In this document: piece by piece, positions 59,967-64,000 of the stretch
Position numbering within the stretch: position 1 is the stretch's first letter
Layout of the letters: every line of letters begins with the position of its first letter
Assembly (NCBI RefSeq): GCF_002161235.1
Contig: NZ_NFHE01000005.1
Location: 62,001 to 126,000 of the forward strand
From: Pseudoflavonifractor sp. An85
GTDB lineage: Bacteria; Bacillota; Clostridia; Oscillospirales; Oscillospiraceae
DNA length: 64,000 bases
Direction of reading: 5' to 3'
Program-made: the position numbers and the translations under genes
The notes under the pieces: generated by a model
Databases searched by the model: none
What the model was told of the DNA's origin: nothing
The model's input: only the letters and a program-made list of their open reading frames with translations

Positions 59967-61249
59967 AAATAGCGACGGGAGCGGACAGCTGGGTGATGGC
60001 CCTGGTGTGGTTGTGTCTGCTCATGGCCGCCAATGGCGTGTTTGCCCCCTGGTTTTCTCTACCGGAGCTGGCCTACCGAGGGTTTACCCACCAGTTTACT
60101 CTGTGGACAGTGGGGGAGAGTGCCACTTTGGCCCAAGGACTGTATGGGGTGGTAGACCCCACCCAACTGGACTGGGACCGTATGAGCTGGCTGCTGGTGC
60201 AGGCGACCCAGGTGGTGGCGGGGCTGTCCTGCGTGGGACTGGTTCTATCCGCCGGGGCGGCCTTTCGCTGGAAGGGGAAAGCCACAACCCTGGTGCGTCT
60301 GGCAGCGGGATTGTCTCTGGTTTCCGTGGTGGGGGCGGTTGCCATTTGGTTTGACCTCAGTGGCAGCCTCAATGCAGCCATGGCCCAGTCCAACACCTTC
60401 TGGAATCTGACCATGTTCGGTCACATACAGCTGACCGGCTTTGCCTGTGGCCAAGGTGTGGCCGCTGGGGTGCTGCTGGTGGGAGCCGGACGCATGTTGG
60501 ATACCCAGCGGGTGGTCCATGCGGAGACAGCTCCCAAGGCCCTTGGACGGAGAACCCGAGTGGCAGCGGGCATCATTCTTGTGGTGGTGCCACTGCTCAT
60601 CGCTTTCGGAATCGTGTTTTTCCAGGGGCGCAGCTACTACTTCATCTCCCTGTGTGTGATCGGGGCGGCGATGCTCCCGTTTTTTGCCGCCTTTGAGGAC
60701 CGCAAGCCTCAGGCCAGAGAGCTGGTGCTCATCGCCGCCTTGGTGGTGATTGCCACGGCAGGGCGTGGAATTTTCTTCATGCTGCCCCACTTCAAGCCGG
60801 TGACCGCCCTGGTGATCGTGGCGGGGATTGGCTTGGGGGCAGAGGCGGGGTTTCTCACAGGGGCCTTGACCGGCTTTATCTCCAACTTTTTCTTTGGCCA
60901 GGGGCCGTGGACGCCCTGGCAGATGTTTGCCTTTGGCATCATTGGATTTCTGGCTGGATTGCTCTTTGAAAAGCGAGCCCGGAAGGGGGAGCTTTTCCTG
61001 GTGCCGGTGGTTATCTTTGGTTTTGTGGCCACGGTAGGCATTTATGGTCTGCTTCTGGACACTTCCACCGCCCTTTCTCTGCTGGAGAGCCTGACCTGGG
61101 ACTCAGCTCTAGCCTGTTATGTGGCGGGAGTACCGGTAAACATCACCCACGGGGTGTCTACGGTGCTGTTTTTGCTGGTGGTCACTCGGCCAATGCTGCG
61201 GAAAATCTGCCGGATTCGGAAAAAATACGGGCTTCTCCCCGGGGCATGA
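59948..61249 (+). CDS. ECF transporter S component with extra N-terminal membrane region
   Basis: A 433-residue membrane protein. The C-terminal part (about 215-425) looks like an ECF S component of the cobalamin-type (CbrT-like) group, with six helices (KPQARELVLIAALVVIATAGRGIFFMLPHFKPVTALVIVAG, GFISNFFFGQGPWTPWQMFAFGIIGFLAGLLF). The first 215 residues add about five more helices, which S components normally lack. It overlaps the ATPase gene by 19 bases. By context it should bind cobalamin or a precursor. The specificity is inferred. Confidence 0.82.
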   Translation: MYTKPVKIATGADSWVMALVWLCLLMAANGVFAPWFSLPELAYRGFTHQFTLWTVGESATLAQGLYGVVDPTQLDWDRMSWLLVQATQVVAGLSCVGLVLSAGAAFRWKGKATTLVRLAAGLSLVSVVGAVAIWFDLSGSLNAAMAQSNTFWNLTMFGHIQLTGFACGQGVAAGVLLVGAGRMLDTQRVVHAETAPKALGRRTRVAAGIILVVVPLLIAFGIVFFQGRSYYFISLCVIGAAMLPFFAAFEDRKPQARELVLIAALVVIATAGRGIFFMLPHFKPVTALVIVAGIGLGAEAGFLTGALTGFISNFFFGQGPWTPWQMFAFGIIGFLAGLLFEKRARKGELFLVPVVIFGFVATVGIYGLLLDTSTALSLLESLTWDSALACYVAGVPVNITHGVSTVLFLLVVTRPMLRKICRIRKKYGLLPGA

Positions 61250-61321
61250 GAAATGGCCTTTTCACCAGGTGTATCCCTGTGGTACAATGGGGAAAATGCG
61301 AGAAAAAGGAGAGAGAAACGG

Positions 61322-62596
61322 ATGGAGCGCACCGACGAGAGATATGACGCCTATGTGCAGATTCTTCATCAGGAGCTCAAGCCCGCCATGGGGTGCACCG
61401 AACCCATTGCTGTGGCCTATGCCTGTGCGGTGGCCCGGGATACCCTGGGGGCATTGCCGGAGCGGGTGGAGCTGCAGGTGAGTGGCAATATCATTAAGAA
61501 TGTGAAAAGTGTGGTGGTGCCCAACACTGGGGGCAGACGAGGCTTGGAGGTGGCCGCGGCGGTGGGAACTGTGGCGGCGGACGCCAAAGCCCAGCTGCAA
61601 TGCATCGCCCACGTGACGGAGCAGGACATGGAGCGGGTGGAGGAGTACCGATCCCAGGGACGGGTGACCATCACTCCTTTGGAGACCACCCATCCCTTTG
61701 ACATTCTGGTGGAGGTTTCTGCTGGGGCAGATTCTGCCCGGGTGCGCATGGTGGATCAGCACACCAATCTGGTTCACGTCAGCCGAAATGGTACAGTTTT
61801 GCACCAAGCCCAGGTGGTGGAAGAGGTGCAGGAAAACCCCTTGCAGCAGCTGCTCAGCGTGCAGGGCATTCTGGACTTTGCCGACAGCGTGGACTTGGAA
61901 GATGTGCGCAAGCCTCTGGAGCAGCAGGTGAAGCTGAACTGGGCCATCTCTCAGGAGGGCCTGGAGGGCAGCTATGGGGCCATGATCGGCAAGGAGCTGA
62001 TGGCACAGGCCGGGGATGACTGGAAAGCCCGGCTGAGAGCTCGGGCCGCGGCGGGCTCGGATGCCCGCATGAGCGGCTGTGAACTTCCGGTGGTTATCAT
62101 CTCCGGCAGCGGGAACCAGGGTCTGACTGCCTCTCTGCCGGTGGTGGAGTACGCCGCCATTCAGGGGATCCCAGAGGAGCGGATGTATCGGGCGTTAGTG
62201 GTGTCCAATCTGCTCACTGTCCACCAAAAGACCAACCTGGGCCGCCTGTCTGCCTTCTGTGGGGCGGTGAATGCGGCCTGTGCCGCCGCAGCGGCCATTG
62301 CCTATCTGGATGGCATGGGGATGGACGGGGTGGCCCACACCCTGGTCAACTCCCTGGCCGTGGTTTCCGGCATGGTGTGCGACGGGGCCAAGGCCTCCTG
62401 TGCGGCGAAAATCTCACTGGCTCTGGAGGCGGGGCTCATGGGCTATGAGATGTACAAGGCCGGACATGAGTTTTATGATGGAGATGGCATTGTGAAAAAA
62501 GGGGTGGAGAACACCTTGAATATGGTGGCCCGGTTGGGCCGCCTGGGCATGCGGGAGACGGATCGTGAGATCCTGCGCATCATGACCGGACAATGA
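61322..62596 (+). CDS. L-cysteine desulfidase family protein (CyuA/UPF0597)
   Basis: A 424-residue Fe-S enzyme family member, which breaks cysteine into pyruvate, ammonia and sulfide. The family start ELKPAMGCTEPIAVAYA with its Cys is present, as are VSGNIIKNVKSVVVPNTGG, ISGSGNQGLTASLPVVEYA and MVCDGAKASCAAKISLAL. The cysteines at GCTEP and the late Cys pairs probably hold the 4Fe-4S cluster. AAAGGAG is about 11 bases before the ATG. It is a single gene with terminator. A serine dehydratase-like activity is an alternative. Confidence 0.88.
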   Translation: MERTDERYDAYVQILHQELKPAMGCTEPIAVAYACAVARDTLGALPERVELQVSGNIIKNVKSVVVPNTGGRRGLEVAAAVGTVAADAKAQLQCIAHVTEQDMERVEEYRSQGRVTITPLETTHPFDILVEVSAGADSARVRMVDQHTNLVHVSRNGTVLHQAQVVEEVQENPLQQLLSVQGILDFADSVDLEDVRKPLEQQVKLNWAISQEGLEGSYGAMIGKELMAQAGDDWKARLRARAAAGSDARMSGCELPVVIISGSGNQGLTASLPVVEYAAIQGIPEERMYRALVVSNLLTVHQKTNLGRLSAFCGAVNAACAAAAAIAYLDGMGMDGVAHTLVNSLAVVSGMVCDGAKASCAAKISLALEAGLMGYEMYKAGHEFYDGDGIVKKGVENTLNMVARLGRLGMRETDREILRIMTGQ

Positions 62597-62635
62597 AAAA
62601 GACGGGACTGACCAAAGTCAGTCCCGTCTTTTTTT
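62596..62635 (+). terminator. terminator of the desulfidase gene
   Basis: AAAAAGACGGGACTGAC and GTCAGTCCCGTCTTTTT with a 4-base loop. Confidence 0.92.
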
Positions 62636-62650
62636 GACGACAAGGAAGAC

Positions 62651-63028
62651 TTACAGCTGGGTCATCCACAGGCCGTGGAGGTTGCAGTAGGCGTACACGG
62701 CCACAGGAGTCTCGTCGCCCAGGTGGAACACGGCACGGGGTGCGTCACCGGGCTTGAGCTGGATGCGGTGGCCGCCGTTCTGGGTCTTCACATAAATCCA
62801 GGGGATATAGTGCTCTTCCACCATGGGGTGTTCCACGGAACCCACCTGGACGGTGAGAGTGCCATGTTCCAGAGTGGCCACGGGGATATGCTTCTCGCCG
62901 CTGGCTTCCACGGTGTTGGGAACCAGCTCCTCCATGGGCTGACCGCAACAGAAGATGGGTACACCAGCGTCATGGATGACACCGACAATGTTGCCGCAAT
63001 GCTTGCAGCGTAGGAATCGATTGTTCAT
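62651..63028 (-). CDS. desulfoferrodoxin (superoxide reductase)
   Basis: A 125-residue desulfoferrodoxin that reduces superoxide to peroxide without making oxygen. The desulforedoxin-like centre I is CKHCG with FCCGQPM. Centre II ligands are in EKHIPV, SVEHPMVEEHYIPWI and the C-terminal YCNLHGLW. GGAGG-type site before ATG. It adds to the anaerobe stress genes in this window (hcp, ferredoxin, YgbA-like). Confidence 0.96.
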   Translation of the reverse strand: MNNRFLRCKHCGNIVGVIHDAGVPIFCCGQPMEELVPNTVEASGEKHIPVATLEHGTLTVQVGSVEHPMVEEHYIPWIYVKTQNGGHRIQLKPGDAPRAVFHLGDETPVAVYAYCNLHGLWMTQL

Positions 63029-63125
63029 AAGAGACCCTCCTGGTTTCGGTTGTATTTGGGTGGTGGCTCCACCGGGGTTAGTATATCACGAGGGGATGGA
63101 AAAGAACAGAGTTTTTTACGTTTTC

Positions 63126-64000
63126 TCATGAGATGGGAACAGATTCCAAACGCAAGTCTGTCAAGGTGATGGGATACTTGTCAGAGGAATCAAAATATTG
63201 GCTCAACGTCAGGTCGGCAGAGTAGCAACATCCCTGAGGGGTATACACAGCCACAAAGATATAGCTGCAGGCCCCGCCACCAGCGTAGGTCAGGGTATAG
63301 AGGGTGTTGCCCTGTAGAATGCTGGTAATGGAAGGGGAGTACATGGGCGACGGATCCGGGAGGCTGGTGGAAATGACAGGGGAAAAGGTCCCGTCCTCGC
63401 CCCGGCGCCAAGCCATTATTTTGGACAGAATCATCTCATCTCCTGCCCACTGAGAGCCCACATAGGTGATGTGGTCGTCGACGGCATAGAAGGATATGAT
63501 CTGGTTGGTATCGCCCAAATGAAGCTGTTGGAGTTGGGTTCCGGTGGCAAGGTCCAGTACGGTGAGTTGATTGGGGTGGTGCTGGTTGGCAGAGGTGACC
63601 AGGGCCAGCTGGGGACCATCGCCAATGAGGGACATGGTTTGGGCCGGAGCGTCTATGGAAGCCACCAGCTGGATGTTGGCCACATCGATTACAGTGGTTT
63701 CATTGGCAACGGTCAAGGGCAGACGGTACAGCCCGGGAGTTACCTGGGTGTCGTCCAGCTCCAAATCCAGAGATGCGTGGGGGAAAGCCACATAAAAGGC
63801 ATCTTGGAAATACACCGCCTTGGCGGAGCAATAGGGCATATCTGGGGCATAGAAGGAAAATTCGCTGATGGAGCCATCCGGCTGCACCGTCACCGAAACC
63901 TCCGCGGTGATGCCCCCCTGGATGGGGATGGAGAATACGCTGGACAAGTCCACGGCTGTATAGTTGGGATGGTCCTGGAAATCCCAGTCATAACACTCTA
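63126..64000 (-). CDS. beta-propeller-like protein, N-terminus beyond the right edge
   Basis: The frame is open from the window edge to a stop at 63126 (about 291 residues seen, starting ECYDWDFQDHPNY). A methionine-type start near 63953 is not needed. The sequence is made of beta-strand repeats such as QLALVTSANQHHPNQLTVLDLATG and VDDHITYVGSQWAGDEM, then NTLYTLTYAGGGACSYIFVAVYTPQG, which looks like a propeller or a WD-40-distant domain. No catalytic motif is seen. Family unknown to me; probably secreted or membrane-anchored. Confidence 0.6.
   Translation of the reverse strand, partial: ECYDWDFQDHPNYTAVDLSSVFSIPIQGGITAEVSVTVQPDGSISEFSFYAPDMPYCSAKAVYFQDAFYVAFPHASLDLELDDTQVTPGLYRLPLTVANETTVIDVANIQLVASIDAPAQTMSLIGDGPQLALVTSANQHHPNQLTVLDLATGTQLQQLHLGDTNQIISFYAVDDHITYVGSQWAGDEMILSKIMAWRRGEDGTFSPVISTSLPDPSPMYSPSITSILQGNTLYTLTYAGGGACSYIFVAVYTPQGCCYSADLTLSQYFDSSDKYPITLTDLRLESVPIS

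Overview
The window looks like chromosome from an anaerobic, spore-forming, moderately GC-rich gut Clostridia (Oscillospiraceae type, near Flavonifractor, Pseudoflavonifractor or Intestinimonas). The reasons are an alpha/beta-type SASP, a YesM/YesN two-component pair, type III glutamine synthetase, hybrid cluster protein, desulfoferrodoxin, ECF transport and many AGGAGG ribosome sites. The genus is inferred from gene content only. No phage, insertion sequence, CRISPR array or rRNA was seen.

Layout. 1-4200: minus-strand sugar-sensing operon (response regulator, histidine kinase, binding lipoprotein, start of a further gene). 4300-8120: Cys-rich collagen-like protein, uridine phosphorylase, VanY-type carboxypeptidase, DUF4230 protein coupled to an unlisted 27-aa membrane peptide, PH-domain protein. 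8160-10980: P-type ATPase behind a yybP-ykoY (Mn2+) riboswitch. 11060-21250: nitrogen assimilation block, asnB and glnN facing away from gltBD, with terminator-bearing leaders. 21298-22072: two identical tRNA-Ala(GGC) genes, head to head around a decayed gene. 22200-27310: TspO and a four-gene ABC/DUF454 operon with palindromic operators. 27400-35340: glycerate kinase, vWA protein, ferredoxin-hcp-cupin, M18 aminopeptidase, DUF4405-like peptide, coiled-coil protein. 35440-39770: regulator with two ABC half-transporters, then a SASP. 39770-43490: ZIP transporter, glmM with a beta-helix acyltransferase-like gene, RidA.

43580-51520: a ten-gene molybdenum cofactor operon (molybdopterin-binding protein, moeA, moaC, mobB, moaA, MOSC, mogA, modABC) behind a probable Moco/Tuco riboswitch and terminator. 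51526-52723: CoA-binding protein and PHP phosphatase. 52900-61249: the most interesting system, a cobalamin riboswitch and two terminators ahead of a wall-anchored protein that combines a transcobalamin-like DUF4430 domain with an alpha/alpha toroid (the two folds of intrinsic factor), a DUF4430 lipoprotein and a full ECF transporter. It reads as a Gram-positive surface capture-and-import route for corrinoids. 61322-64000: cysteine desulfidase, desulfoferrodoxin and a gene cut by the right edge.

Cross-cutting signal: TTAG-N6-CTAA palindromes occur five times upstream of three unlinked loci (ABC operon, DUF4405-like gene, ZIP transporter), which suggests a local metal-responsive regulon.
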